Shown: one piece after another, positions 45,166-53,948 of the stretch
Numbering within the stretch: position 1 is the first letter of the stretch
Layout of the letters: each line of letters starts with the position of its first letter
From: Myxococcus sp. RHSTA-1-4
GTDB lineage: Bacteria; Myxococcota; Myxococcia; Myxococcales; Myxococcaceae
Reading direction: 5' to 3'
NCBI RefSeq assembly: GCF_020037125.1
Contig: NZ_JAIQDG010000011.1
Location: forward strand, 186,001 to 250,000
Length of the DNA stretch: 64,000 nt
Program-made: the position numbers and the translations under genes
The notes under the pieces: model-generated
Databases searched by the model: none
What the model was told of the DNA's origin: nothing
Seen by the model: only the letters and a program-made list of their open reading frames with translations

Positions 45166-47970
45166 ATGAGGTCGGGCCGCCCCCCGTGGTGGCCACCCCC
45201 GACTGGCCCCTGGAGTCCGACTGCTTTGCTCTGCTACCGCTGCGGCAGCCACGTCCCAACCACGACCGACACCTGTCCCACCTGCGGGCTGAAGTTCGAC
45301 GCGGCGTCGCGCCAGGCGGCCGGCGCCGCCCGCAGAAGGGGACTGGAGGGCGCCCCCTTCAAGCCGGGGGACGTCGTCGCTGGCCGCTACGCCATCCAGG
45401 AGGTGGTGGGCGCCGGGCCCATGGGCTTCGTCTTCCGGGCCCAGGACCAGGAGATTGACGTCGAGCTGGCCCTCAAGGTCGTGCACCCGCGCCTCGTGCA
45501 GCAGCCCGAGGAGCGCACCCAGTTCTCGCTGTCCCTCCGGGTGGGGAAGAAGCTCAACCACCCCAACCTGCTGCGCGTGTACGAGGAGGGCCTGGACGGG
45601 GACCGGCCCTTCTTCACCATGCAGCTCCTGGAGGGGATGACGCTGCGGCGGATGCTGGAGCAGCGCGTCGCTCGTGGGCAGCTCTTCTCGCTGAAGGACG
45701 TGGAGCCGCTGCTCGCGCAGATGGCCGCCGCGCTGGACGCCGCGCACCGCTTCGGTCCGCACTCGGACCTGAAGCCGGAGAACGTCATCGTCCTGCCGGA
45801 CCTGCTGAAGGTGACGGACTACGGGCTGGGGCTGGCCGTGCCGCACCTGCCCTTCGCCCAGGCCCAGAAGGGCCACCGCGCGGACGTCTACATCGCGCCG
45901 GAGTACGTGAGCGGTGGCGAGCTGGACACGCGCATGGACGTGTACTCGCTCGGCGTCATCATGGGCGAGCTGGTCACCGGACTCCTGCCGGAGGAGGGCG
46001 TCATTCCCGGGTTGACGATGCACCACCCGGACCTGCCGATGTCCTTCGAGGCGCTCTACCGGCGCGCGCTCAACCCCAACCCGCTGGCACGGCCGAAGAC
46101 GGCGGGGGAGCTGCACGCGGAGTTCGCCAACATCCTCTCGCGCCAGCCGGCCGCCGTCGTGACGCGCCAGCGCGCGCCGTTGCCCGCGCCGGGCTCGCCG
46201 CAGGCCGGTGGCGCGAAGGCACCTCCCAGGCCGCCCCCGCCTCCGCCCGTGCCCACCGGCATGCTCCCGATTCCCGAGGGGCTGGCGTCGCCTGGAGTCG
46301 CCTCGCCCGGTGTCGCCTCGCCGGGAGTGGCCGCACCGAGGGTGCCCGTGCCCGTGGAGGAGGAGGAACCGCCCCCGCCCGACGCCACGCAGCCGCTCGA
46401 CGCGGCGACGCTGGCCGCCATCATGGGGAGCAAGCTTCCTCCACCGCCGGCCAGCAGCGGAAACGCCTCGCAGCGGCTGACGGAGCAGGCCCTGCCGTTC
46501 ATCGCACCGCCTCCGCCCAAGGCGCCTCCCGCCGCGCCGGAGCCGCCTCCCGCGCCTCGTGCCTCCGGGCCCGCGCCCCGGCCCTCGGGTGCGGTGCCCG
46601 CGCATGTCCGCGCCGCCCCGCGTGGAGAGGACCGGAACGGCGCGCCCACGGGGGACGCGTCCCCGGCTGTCTCTCGAGACCGGAACGGCGCACCGGCGCT
46701 GGAGCCCTCACCGGCCGCTTCGCGAGACCGGAACGGCGCACCGGCGCTGGAGCCCTCACCGGCCGCTTCGCGAGACCGTCACGCCGCGCCGACGCTGGAC
46801 TCGGCACCAGCGGTCTCCGGTGCCCGCTCCGCCGCGCCCACGTTGGAGTCTTCGCCCGCCGTCTCCGGTGCCCGCTCCGGCCCTCGCACCCTGGAGTCTT
46901 CGCCCGCCGTCTCCGGTGCCCGCTCCGGCCCTCGCACCCTGGAGTCCGCGCCCGCCGTCTCCGGTGCGCGTACAGGCCCCCGCTCGCTGGACGCGTCGCC
47001 CACCATGTCGGGGGCGCGCTCGGGGGCTCGCAGGCTGGACTCGCCCACGATGTCCGGTGCGCGCTCGGGCGTCCGCGGCCTGGATTCCCCCACGATGTCC
47101 GGTGCGCGCTCGGGCGTCCGGGCGGCGCTGCCCACCCAACCGGTGATGCGGGCCTCGAAGTCGAAGACCCGCTCCGTGCTGGGCCTGGTGCTCCTCACCG
47201 TGGGCGGCCTGATTCTGGGGGGGGGAGGTGGCTACCTGGTGCTGCGGTTCGTGGTCCCGATGTTGAAGCCGGCACCGGTGCCCCCTGGAGCGCCAGTCAC
47301 GGTGCCGCAGGCGCCGGCCGGGCAGGGCGGCGTCGAGGGGACCACCTCCGCACCGGCAGGGGGGGCATCCGCGGTGGCCGCGCCCGTGGGAGGCTGCCCC
47401 GCGGGCATGCGGCTGGTGAGCGGTGGTGCGTTCAAGATGGGGACGGCACCGGACGACTCCATGAGCTTCCTGGACGAGCGTCCGCTCACGAGCGTCCAGG
47501 TCCCCTCCTTCTGCGTGGATGAGTACGAGTACCCCAACCAGGCCGGGGCCCGGCCGAAGGTGGGCGTGACGTGGGAGGAGGCCCAATCGCTGTGCGAGCA
47601 GGCCGGGAAGCGGCTCTGCACCGAGGAGGAGTGGGAGAAGGCATGCAAGGGTCCGGGCAACGCGCGGTTCCCGTACGGCAACACGTACGACGCCGACGCC
47701 TGCAACACCGAGACGTCCCAGGGCATGGACCGGACGCTGGCGGCGTCCGGGAGCTTCGCACGCTGCCGCTCCGCTTATGGCGTGGTGGACATGTCCGGCA
47801 ACGTGGCGGAGTGGACGTCCACGCGCTTCGACGCGGCGGACTTCACGCACAAGGGCGGCGCGTTCGACCGGCAGGACTACACGTCGCGCTGCTCGGCCCG
47901 GAAGAACGCGGCACCCACGGACCACTCGGACTCGGTGGGCTTCCGCTGCTGCGCGGGCGTGCGGCCATGA
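45166..47970 (+). CDS. Ser/Thr protein kinase fused to a formylglycine-generating-enzyme-like (FGE-sulfatase) domain
   Basis: 934 residues from ATG 45166; a TTG at 45227 giving MLCYRCGSHV is a good alternative. Zinc ribbon (CYRCGS, CPTCGLKFD) at about 23-40; kinase domain about 75-330 with VVGAGPMGFVFR, Lys in LALKVVHP, catalytic HSDLKPENVIV (HSD for HRD) and DYGLGLAV (DYG for DFG). The Lys and both Asp are kept, so activity is likely. A long Pro/Ala/Ser linker with tandem repeats follows, one membrane helix (VLLTVGGLILGGGGGYLVL, near 672-692), and an extracytoplasmic FGE-sulfatase domain (MRLVSGGAFKMGTAP, WEEAQSLCEQAGKRLCTEEE, NVAEWTS, GFRCC). FGE domains in such fusions usually serve as sensors or ligand binders. 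Confidence 0.88.
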   Translation: MRSGRPPWWPPPTGPWSPTALLCYRCGSHVPTTTDTCPTCGLKFDAASRQAAGAARRRGLEGAPFKPGDVVAGRYAIQEVVGAGPMGFVFRAQDQEIDVELALKVVHPRLVQQPEERTQFSLSLRVGKKLNHPNLLRVYEEGLDGDRPFFTMQLLEGMTLRRMLEQRVARGQLFSLKDVEPLLAQMAAALDAAHRFGPHSDLKPENVIVLPDLLKVTDYGLGLAVPHLPFAQAQKGHRADVYIAPEYVSGGELDTRMDVYSLGVIMGELVTGLLPEEGVIPGLTMHHPDLPMSFEALYRRALNPNPLARPKTAGELHAEFANILSRQPAAVVTRQRAPLPAPGSPQAGGAKAPPRPPPPPPVPTGMLPIPEGLASPGVASPGVASPGVAAPRVPVPVEEEEPPPPDATQPLDAATLAAIMGSKLPPPPASSGNASQRLTEQALPFIAPPPPKAPPAAPEPPPAPRASGPAPRPSGAVPAHVRAAPRGEDRNGAPTGDASPAVSRDRNGAPALEPSPAASRDRNGAPALEPSPAASRDRHAAPTLDSAPAVSGARSAAPTLESSPAVSGARSGPRTLESSPAVSGARSGPRTLESAPAVSGARTGPRSLDASPTMSGARSGARRLDSPTMSGARSGVRGLDSPTMSGARSGVRAALPTQPVMRASKSKTRSVLGLVLLTVGGLILGGGGGYLVLRFVVPMLKPAPVPPGAPVTVPQAPAGQGGVEGTTSAPAGGASAVAAPVGGCPAGMRLVSGGAFKMGTAPDDSMSFLDERPLTSVQVPSFCVDEYEYPNQAGARPKVGVTWEEAQSLCEQAGKRLCTEEEWEKACKGPGNARFPYGNTYDADACNTETSQGMDRTLAASGSFARCRSAYGVVDMSGNVAEWTSTRFDAADFTHKGGAFDRQDYTSRCSARKNAAPTDHSDSVGFRCCAGVRP
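46655..47130 (+). repeat. Tandem repeats in kinase linker
   Basis: Units coding RNGAPALEPSPAASRD (48 bases, two nearly exact copies at about 46680-46775) run into a series coding variants of SPAVSGARSGPRTLES and SPTMSGARSGVRGLD (about eight units). Confidence 0.85.
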
Positions 47971-47999
47971 ACCAGAAGTTCGAAAGGGTCTACAAGTGA
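47967..47999 (+). CDS. Possible coupling minicistron, 10 codons
   Basis: ATG at 47967 overlaps the kinase stop (ATGA), codes [10 protein letters not shown], and its TGA (47997-47999) overlaps the purB GTG start (47996). It could link kinase and purB translation. Existence as a translated peptide is unproven; it may be chance. Confidence 0.35.
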   Translation: MNQKFERVYK

Positions 48000-49309
48000 T
48001 TCCGCGATACAGCCGACAGGAGATGTCGTCCCTCTGGTCCGACGAGGCCCGCTACCGCCGCTGGCGCGACGTGGAGCTGGCCGCGCTGGAGGGCATGGTG
48101 GAGGCGGGGCTCGCCCCTCGCGAGGCGCTGGAGGATTGCCGTCAGCGCGCCGGGGACTTCACGCCCGAGGACTCCGCGAAGATTGAAGAAATCGAGCGGA
48201 CCACCAAGCACGACGTCATCGCCTTCCTCACCTTCATGGAGCAGCGGGTGGGGCCCAGCGCGCGCTGGCTGCACCTGGGCATGACGTCCTCGGACGTGCT
48301 CGACACGTCCCTGGGCCTCACGCTCCGCGACGCGCTCGACCTCATCCTGAAGGACCTGGACCGCGTCATGGCGGCGGTGGAGAAGCGCGCCTTCGAGCAC
48401 AAGCACACGCTCCAGATGGGCCGCAGCCACGGCATCCACGCCGAGCCCATCACCTTCGGTCACAAGCTGGCCATCTGGTACGACGAGCTGCGCCGCGGCC
48501 GCACGCGCCTTCTGGCCGCGCGGGACACCATCGCCGTGGGCAAGATTTCCGGCGCGGTGGGCACCTTCGCGCACCTGCCTCCGGCGGTGGAGGAGCACGT
48601 CTGCCGCAAGCTGGGGCTGAAGCCCGCGCCGGCCTCCAGCCAGGTGGTGCAGCGTGACAGGCACGCGGAGTTCTTCACCGCGCTGGCGCTGCTGGGCTCG
48701 AGCATCGAGAAGTTCGCGGTGGAGATTCGCCACCTGCAGCGCACGGAGGTGCGCGAGGCGGAGGAGCCCTTCACCGCGGGGCAGAAGGGCTCCAGCGCGA
48801 TGCCGCACAAGCGCAACCCGATTCTCTCGGAGAACCTCACGGGCCTGGCGCGCCTGCTGCGCGGCTACGCGGTGAGCGCCATGGAGGACGTGGCGCTGTG
48901 GCACGAGCGGGACATCTCCCACTCCTCCGTGGAGCGCGTCATCGGCCCGGACGCCACCATCCTGGCGGACTTCATGCTCATCCGCTTCGCTCGGCTGATG
49001 GAGGACCTGCGCGTCTACCCGGAGCAGATGAAGAAGAACCTGGACCTGCTCGGCGGCGTGGTGAACTCGCAGCGGCTCCTGCTGGAGCTGGCGCGCAAGG
49101 GCATGGACCGGCAGGCCGCGTACGTCATCGTCCAGCGCAACGCGATGAAGCTGTACGAGGAGGGCGTGGACTTCAAGAAGGCCCTGCTCGCCGACGCGGA
49201 CCTCTTGAAGATGATGACGCCCGAGGAGATTTCCGACTGCTTCTCCCCGGGCTACCACACGCGGCACATGGACGACGTGTTCCGCCGCGTCTTCGGCCGG
49301 AGCGAGTAG
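47996..49309 (+). CDS. purB: Adenylosuccinate lyase
   Basis: 437 residues from GTG 47996 ([20 protein letters not shown]), with AAAGGG upstream. Cleaves SAICAR and adenylosuccinate in purine synthesis. Fumarase/aspartase superfamily motifs: [40 protein letters not shown] (catalytic His), and the signature [20 protein letters not shown] with active Ser. The C-terminal helical domain is complete. The convergent neighbour is purC. Confidence 0.96.
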   Translation: MIPRYSRQEMSSLWSDEARYRRWRDVELAALEGMVEAGLAPREALEDCRQRAGDFTPEDSAKIEEIERTTKHDVIAFLTFMEQRVGPSARWLHLGMTSSDVLDTSLGLTLRDALDLILKDLDRVMAAVEKRAFEHKHTLQMGRSHGIHAEPITFGHKLAIWYDELRRGRTRLLAARDTIAVGKISGAVGTFAHLPPAVEEHVCRKLGLKPAPASSQVVQRDRHAEFFTALALLGSSIEKFAVEIRHLQRTEVREAEEPFTAGQKGSSAMPHKRNPILSENLTGLARLLRGYAVSAMEDVALWHERDISHSSVERVIGPDATILADFMLIRFARLMEDLRVYPEQMKKNLDLLGGVVNSQRLLLELARKGMDRQAAYVIVQRNAMKLYEEGVDFKKALLADADLLKMMTPEEISDCFSPGYHTRHMDDVFRRVFGRSE

Positions 49310-49318
49310 ACGCTCCGG

Positions 49319-49340
49319 ACCGGGGCTCCATGGCCCCGGT
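49319..49340. terminator. Hairpin between convergent purB and purC
   Basis: ACCGGGGC / GCCCCGGT form an 8-bp stem with a 6-base loop in the 46-base gap between the two stop codons. No U-run. Confidence 0.55.
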
Positions 49341-49355
49341 CTCCACCGGAGAGGG

Positions 49356-50315
49356 CTACTTCAGGTAGCCCTTCTCACGCAGGTTGCGCTCGATGCGCGC
49401 GTGCACGTCACCCGGCACCAGCGCCAGCGGCGTGCCGGTAATCCGCTCGTAGGCGGCGAGGTACTTGGTCGCCAGGTCCTCGCGCACGCTGTCCGGGATG
49501 ACGGGCGGCGTGCCCTGGCCGGAGAAGTTCCGCTCGCGGATGAGCCACTGGCGGATGTTCTCCTTGTCCAGCATGCGCTGGTCCTCGCCCCTGGCGAAGC
49601 GGGCCTCGTACTCGTCCGCCACCCAGTAGCGGCTGGAGTCCGGGGTGTGCATCTCGTCGATGACGTAGAGCGTGTCGCCCACCTTTCCGAACTCGTACTT
49701 GGTGTCCACGAGGATGAGGCCGCGCGTCCGCGCCCACTTCTGGCCCTCCAGGAAGAGCCCCTTGGCGGCCTCGGTGATGCGGGCCCAGTCACGCGCGCTG
49801 GCCAGCCCGCGCGCGAGGAGCTCCTTCTCGGAGATGGGCTCGTCGTGCTGCCCGTACTCGGCCTTGGTGGACGGGGTGATGATGGGCTCGGGGAAGGCCG
49901 CGTCCTTGCGCATTCCCTCCGGGAAGGGCAGGCCGTAGGCCGTGTGCGCGCCCTTCTGGTAGTCGCGCCACAGGCTGCCGGTGAGGTAGCCGCGGACCAC
50001 CACCTCGATGGTGAAGGGCTGGCAGGCGCGGGCCACGGTGACGTTCGGGTCCGGCACGTCCAGCACGTGGTTGGGGCAGATGTGCTTCGTGCGCTCGAAC
50101 CAGAAGGCGGACAGCCGGTTGAGCACCTCGCCCTTGAAGGGGATGGTGGTGAGGATGTGGTCGAACGCGGACAGCCGGTCCGTCGTCACCAGGATGAGCC
50201 TGTCACCCTGCCGGTACGTCTCGCGGACCTTGCCGCGATAGTGCTGGCCGAGCGACGGCAGGTCCGTCTGCTTGAGCGTCAGGGAAAGCTGAGCGTGAAG
50301 TGCGGAGGTATCCAC
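49356..50315 (-). CDS. purC: SAICAR synthetase
   Basis: 319 residues from the GTG at 50315 (MDTSALHAQLSLTLKQTDLP), which has GAGG just upstream; GTG 50333 adds six residues. Joins CAIR and aspartate with ATP. Motifs: HYRGKVRETYRQGDRLILVT, TDRLSAFDHIL, GYLTGSLWRDYQKG, GLILVDTKYEFGKVGD and DEMHTPDSSRYW. It is the long plant/yeast-like PurC form (about 300 residues) rather than the roughly 240-residue enteric one. The lipoprotein gene lies 73 bases upstream on the same strand. Confidence 0.95.
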   Translation of the reverse strand: MDTSALHAQLSLTLKQTDLPSLGQHYRGKVRETYRQGDRLILVTTDRLSAFDHILTTIPFKGEVLNRLSAFWFERTKHICPNHVLDVPDPNVTVARACQPFTIEVVVRGYLTGSLWRDYQKGAHTAYGLPFPEGMRKDAAFPEPIITPSTKAEYGQHDEPISEKELLARGLASARDWARITEAAKGLFLEGQKWARTRGLILVDTKYEFGKVGDTLYVIDEMHTPDSSRYWVADEYEARFARGEDQRMLDKENIRQWLIRERNFSGQGTPPVIPDSVREDLATKYLAAYERITGTPLALVPGDVHARIERNLREKGYLK

Positions 50316-50388
50316 GAGCGCCTCGCGACCCACCCCCTCGCTGGGAGTGGCGAGAGAAAGGTGGGCCTTCCGGAAGAGGCGCGCGACT

Positions 50389-50979
50389 CTACTGGAGGCT
50401 GGCCGGCATGGAAGCGGGACCGTAGGCCGCCGCCAGGTACAGGAAAGCCGGATTGATGCGGAGGATTCCGTCCACGTAGGCCACCGCGTACGGCGCGCCC
50501 GAGGCCCGGTCCACCTGCACCGTGCCCTCCGGGTGGATTCCCCAGTGGGCCAGCAGCGTGCGGGCCACCAGCTCCGCCGCCTCGCGCTCGGACAGCCCTT
50601 GCAGGCCCTCCCGGCGGTCCTCCGGCCAGCGCTCGCCGTAGCGCGCGTCGAACACGAGCTGGAGGCCGCCGCCCGCGTCCGGAGACTGGAAGAGGTCCAT
50701 CTTCGCGTCGAAGCCCGGCGCCGCCAGCAGCTCGCCCTGCCGGGTGATGGGGAACAGCACCAGCGCCTGCGCGGCCTGGCCGGCCTCCACCACGGACTGG
50801 CGCGCCACCTCGCGGTACAGCTCCAGCCGCGTCGCCGGGGGCTCGAACTCCAGGAACTCCGGCGGATTGGTGAGGGCCTGACGGGCGCTCATGGTCGCGA
50901 GCACGGGCTTGCCGGCCTCGCCGCAAGCGGTGAGGACCGTCAACACAGAGAGGAGCAGCCCAGGGAGCCAGCGACGCAT
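50389..50979 (-). CDS. Uncharacterised lipoprotein
   Basis: 196 residues. Type II signal peptide with lipobox: MRRWLPGLLLSVLTVLTACG. The mature part contains LEFEPPATRLELYREVARQS, ALVLFPITRQGELLAAPGFD, VFDARYGERWPEDRREGLQG and VARTLLAHWGIHPEGTVQVD. I recognise no family. Divergent from the TrmJ-like gene (53 bases between starts) and upstream of purC, with which it could be cotranscribed. Confidence 0.8.
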   Translation of the reverse strand: MRRWLPGLLLSVLTVLTACGEAGKPVLATMSARQALTNPPEFLEFEPPATRLELYREVARQSVVEAGQAAQALVLFPITRQGELLAAPGFDAKMDLFQSPDAGGGLQLVFDARYGERWPEDRREGLQGLSEREAAELVARTLLAHWGIHPEGTVQVDRASGAPYAVAYVDGILRINPAFLYLAAAYGPASMPASLQ

Positions 50980-51032
50980 GACCCGGGGAATATACCGATC
51001 TCCTCCCGGATCAACCAGCTAAACTCGGAGGC

Positions 51033-51773
51033 ATGCGTCCAGGGGAGTATCTCACGGTTGTCCTGCATCAAACTCGCTCTCCGGACAACCTGGGGGCGGT
51101 GGCGCGGGTGATGGCCAACTTCGGGTTTTCACGGCTGATTCTGTCGGACCCGGCCACCTATTCCTTCCGGGGGGCCGAGCGCCTCGCCGTGAAGGGTGAC
51201 GCCGTGCTGGAGCGCATGGCCGTGGCGCGCGATCTGCCGGAGGCGCTCACCGACTGCGTGTACGCCGTTGGCACCACGTCTCGCACCCAGCTCAAGGGCC
51301 GGACGGCGCTGACGCCGGAGGAGGCGGCGCGGCGGCTGGCGGAGGAGAGCACGCGGGGACGGGTGGCGCTCGTCTTCGGCGGCGAGCAGCGGGGAATGTC
51401 CGACGAGGAACTGGCGCGCTGCACGGACGTGCTCGTCATCCCCACGTCGGACGTGCAGCCGTCCATGAACCTGGCACAGTCCGCGGCGGTGCTGCTCTAT
51501 CTCTGCCACCGGCAGGGGATGGAGCCGGCCCAGTCGCCTGGGGAAGCCGCCGCCGAGCCCGGAGCGCGCCTGGGCACGCTCAACGCGCTGGCGGCGCGGA
51601 TGCGCGAGGTGTTGCTCTCCGCGGAGTTCCTCAACCCGCAGGCGCCGCAGCACGTGCTGCACGAGCTGGAGTTGACGTTGATGCGAGCGCGGCTCACCCA
51701 GCGCGAGGCGGAACTCTGGCTCACCGCCTTCAAGCACCTGGGCCGCGCGGTGGCTCGGGGCGCCTCCACCTGA
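51033..51773 (+). CDS. TrmJ/TrmH-like SPOUT RNA 2'-O-methyltransferase
   Basis: 246 residues. SPOUT knot motifs: VVLHQTRSPDNLGAVARVMA, LVFGGEQRGMSDEELARC and PTSDVQPSMNLAQSAAVLLY. Order and spacing match TrmJ, which methylates nucleotide 32 in tRNAs, including a C-terminal helical extension (AARMREVLLSAEFLNP, LTLMRARLTQREAELWLTAF). Substrate remains unproven; other TrmH-family rRNA roles are possible. ATG 51033 is preceded by CTCGGAGGC. Confidence 0.88.
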   Translation: MRPGEYLTVVLHQTRSPDNLGAVARVMANFGFSRLILSDPATYSFRGAERLAVKGDAVLERMAVARDLPEALTDCVYAVGTTSRTQLKGRTALTPEEAARRLAEESTRGRVALVFGGEQRGMSDEELARCTDVLVIPTSDVQPSMNLAQSAAVLLYLCHRQGMEPAQSPGEAAAEPGARLGTLNALAARMREVLLSAEFLNPQAPQHVLHELELTLMRARLTQREAELWLTAFKHLGRAVARGAST

Positions 51774-51812
51774 GAGGAGGGGCGCCCCGTCGCCGCGGGG
51801 ACAGCGACGGCT

Positions 51813-52079
51813 CTAGGCCGCCGCCTCCTTCTTGTACGTCTCGCCGTAGTGCTTCTCGCACAGGCCGGCCTTGAAGGTCTTCACGCGGCACTCGGCCTTG
51901 GAGCAGGTGCGGTAGCGGGTGTGGGGCAGCTCACCCTGCCGCCACTTCTTGAAGTGGAAGAAGCAGTAGCTCTTGGCGCGGTAGGGGCGCTTGCAGCCCT
52001 CCACCGTGCACGCCTTCTTGCCATTGCCCTTGGCGGTACGCGGCCAATGGGTGAGCTTCGTCGTCTGGGCCTCGGCCAT
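51813..52079 (-). CDS. Small Cys-rich protein with two identical zinc-knuckle spacings
   Basis: 88 residues from ATG 52079 (MAEAQTTKLTHWPRTAKGNG). Two repeats of C-x4-C-x9-C-x2-H: C24, C29, C39, H42 and C59, C64, C74, H77. Pattern and flanks (GCKRPYRAKSYCFFHFKKWR; ECRVKTFKAGLCEKHYGE) resemble the zinc-knuckle found in many phage and actinobacterial DNA/RNA-binding proteins. Rich in Lys/Arg, so nucleic-acid binding is likely; function unknown. A longer start at 52160 adds a Pro/Arg-rich piece that looks like leader sequence. Confidence 0.8.
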   Translation of the reverse strand: MAEAQTTKLTHWPRTAKGNGKKACTVEGCKRPYRAKSYCFFHFKKWRQGELPHTRYRTCSKAECRVKTFKAGLCEKHYGETYKKEAAA

Positions 52080-52230
52080 CTGGAACTCTCCTGCGAAACG
52101 ATGCGGAACCGCGGCGCCACACCGAGGTGGACCCGCCGCCGGGTACGGAAAAAGGCGCACTGTCTAGCGCCCATGCAACCCGAACGCAAGGAGGCCGGAG
52201 AAGGCCGGGAGCCGGCAGGCCCTTCCTCCC

Positions 52231-53484
52231 TCAGGGCACGGGTGCACTGTCCTCGGAACCCGGGGCGCCGGGCGCGGCTTCCTGCTTGCCGGGGGCCGCC
52301 GGGCCGGCCTTCGGGCGGGGGACCGGTGAGAGCAGGTCCTCCAGCACGGACTGGGCGCGGGTGGGACGGCGCCCCTGGGAGCTGGCGGCCAGGGCGGGGG
52401 CGGGCGCTTCCTCGGCCGGCATCTCCTCCAGCTTCACCTTCACCCGCATCGGGCGGCCCAGCCGGTGGATCTGGAGCTTCACGTCGCGGCCCACGCCGCG
52501 AGCGGCCACCTGCCAGCGCAGGGTGTGGGCCCGGTGCACGCGCCGGGCATCCAGGCCGACGATGACGTCGCCGGGCTGCAGGCCCGCCCGCTCGCCCGGC
52601 CCGCCCTCGGCCACGTCCGTCACCACCACGCCCCGGCCGCGCGGCAGGTTGAAGGCGTCCGCCACCTCGGGCGAGAAGTCCTGCACGCTGATGCCCATCC
52701 ACCCCCGGCGCACGCGGCCGTGGGCCTTGAGGTGCGGAATCACCGTCTTGGCGATGTCGATGGGGATGGCGAAGCCGATGCCCTGGCCCGCCACGTTGAC
52801 GGCGTTGGCCACGGCCACCACGTCACCGTGCAAATCCAGCACGGGGCCACCCGAGTTGCCCGGGTTGATGGACGCGTCCATCTGGATGTAGTCGAAGTCG
52901 CCGTCGCGCCCGTTGGGCGTCACGTCCGTGCGGCCCATGTAGCTCACCACGCCCACCGTCACCGAGTGGGCCAGGCCGAACGGATTGCCGATGACGACAA
53001 TCCAGTCCGCCGAGCGCACGTGCGACGCGGAGGCCAGCTTCAGCACCGGCAGCCGGCGCGGGGCGTCGATTTTCAGCAGGGCGCAGTCGGTGCGCACGTC
53101 CTCGCCCACCACGCGCGCGACGTACTCCTCCACGCCGCCGCGCGGGTGCAGCACGGAGATGAGCACCTCCGACGCGCCCTCCACCACGTGCGCGCTGGTG
53201 AGGATGTAGCCGTCCGGGTGGATGATGAAGCCGGAGCCGATGCCCTTCTGCGGCTCCTCGCCGGAGACCGCCGTCTCCGCGGTGCCCTGCTTCGTGGTGA
53301 TGGACACCACGGCCGGCATCGCCCGCCGGGCCACCTCGCTCAGCGTGGCGCGCTGCTGGTTGAGCGCGCGGTTCTTCGACTCCAGCCACAGCCGCTCACG
53401 CCCGCTCCCGGCGGCCCGCGCTGGCAGCACCAGCGCGCACGCCAGTGCGAAGAATACGACGCTCCTGAGTTGCGCCCTGCCCAT
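52231..53484 (-). CDS. HtrA/DegP-like serine protease with PDZ domain
   Basis: 417 residues. Signal peptide MGRAQLRSVVFFALACALVL to about residue 24. Trypsin-like protease domain with triad H99 (LTSAHVVEG), D133 (TDCALLKI) and S211 (INPGNSGGPV). One PDZ domain follows (GWMGISVQDFSPEVADAFNL, GERAGLQPGDVIVGLD), then a Pro/Ala-rich C-terminal tail (about 340-417). Periplasmic quality control of misfolded envelope proteins is the family role; with one PDZ domain it resembles DegS-type architecture but lacks an anchor other than the signal. Upstream gene is a small membrane protein. Confidence 0.93.
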   Translation of the reverse strand: MGRAQLRSVVFFALACALVLPARAAGSGRERLWLESKNRALNQQRATLSEVARRAMPAVVSITTKQGTAETAVSGEEPQKGIGSGFIIHPDGYILTSAHVVEGASEVLISVLHPRGGVEEYVARVVGEDVRTDCALLKIDAPRRLPVLKLASASHVRSADWIVVIGNPFGLAHSVTVGVVSYMGRTDVTPNGRDGDFDYIQMDASINPGNSGGPVLDLHGDVVAVANAVNVAGQGIGFAIPIDIAKTVIPHLKAHGRVRRGWMGISVQDFSPEVADAFNLPRGRGVVVTDVAEGGPGERAGLQPGDVIVGLDARRVHRAHTLRWQVAARGVGRDVKLQIHRLGRPMRVKVKLEEMPAEEAPAPALAASSQGRRPTRAQSVLEDLLSPVPRPKAGPAAPGKQEAAPGAPGSEDSAPVP

Positions 53485-53564
53485 GGCCCCGCCTCCACCC
53501 CGACCACCTGCTGCGGCAAGCTAGGGAGTGGGGATTTTCAGCGGAAGCGGGCCTGGCGTACGGG

Positions 53565-53846
53565 CTACTTCTTTTGAGCGATGATGCGGTTCACCGCCGC
53601 ACGGTCCTCGGCGCTGATGCGCTCGCGCGGGGGCGCATCCGTCGGGCGGGAGACAGCGTCCTTCGCGTCCTCGTACGCGTCCTCCAGCCCGTCCTTCATC
53701 CGGTCCATGGCGGACGGATTCACGCTGCGCTTCCAGGCCCGCTCCATGTGGTCCAGCGGCGTCCGCCCGTCCACCTTCGCCGTGGCCAGGAAGATGCCGA
53801 GTCCCACCGCGCAGGCCGTCCAGATGATGAATTTCAGTGCACCCAT
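53565..53846 (-). CDS. Small single-pass membrane protein
   Basis: 93 residues. N-terminal hydrophobic segment MGALKFIIWTACAVGLGIFL, then a charged helical part (MERAWKRSVNPSAMDRMKDG, LEDAYEDAKDAVSRPTDAPP, ISAEDRAAVNRIIAQ). I do not recognise it. 80 bases before the HtrA start and on the same strand, so a shared transcript is possible. Confidence 0.7.
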   Translation of the reverse strand: MGALKFIIWTACAVGLGIFLATAKVDGRTPLDHMERAWKRSVNPSAMDRMKDGLEDAYEDAKDAVSRPTDAPPRERISAEDRAAVNRIIAQKK

Positions 53847-53948
53847 TCTTCACAGCCTCCTACCTGTTCGTACATCGGGCGGGGGCGGCTGGCCAGTTTC
53901 CGACCGCGGGTGTGTGCAAGGCGCTGACAGGGCGGGGTGGGGCCTTTA

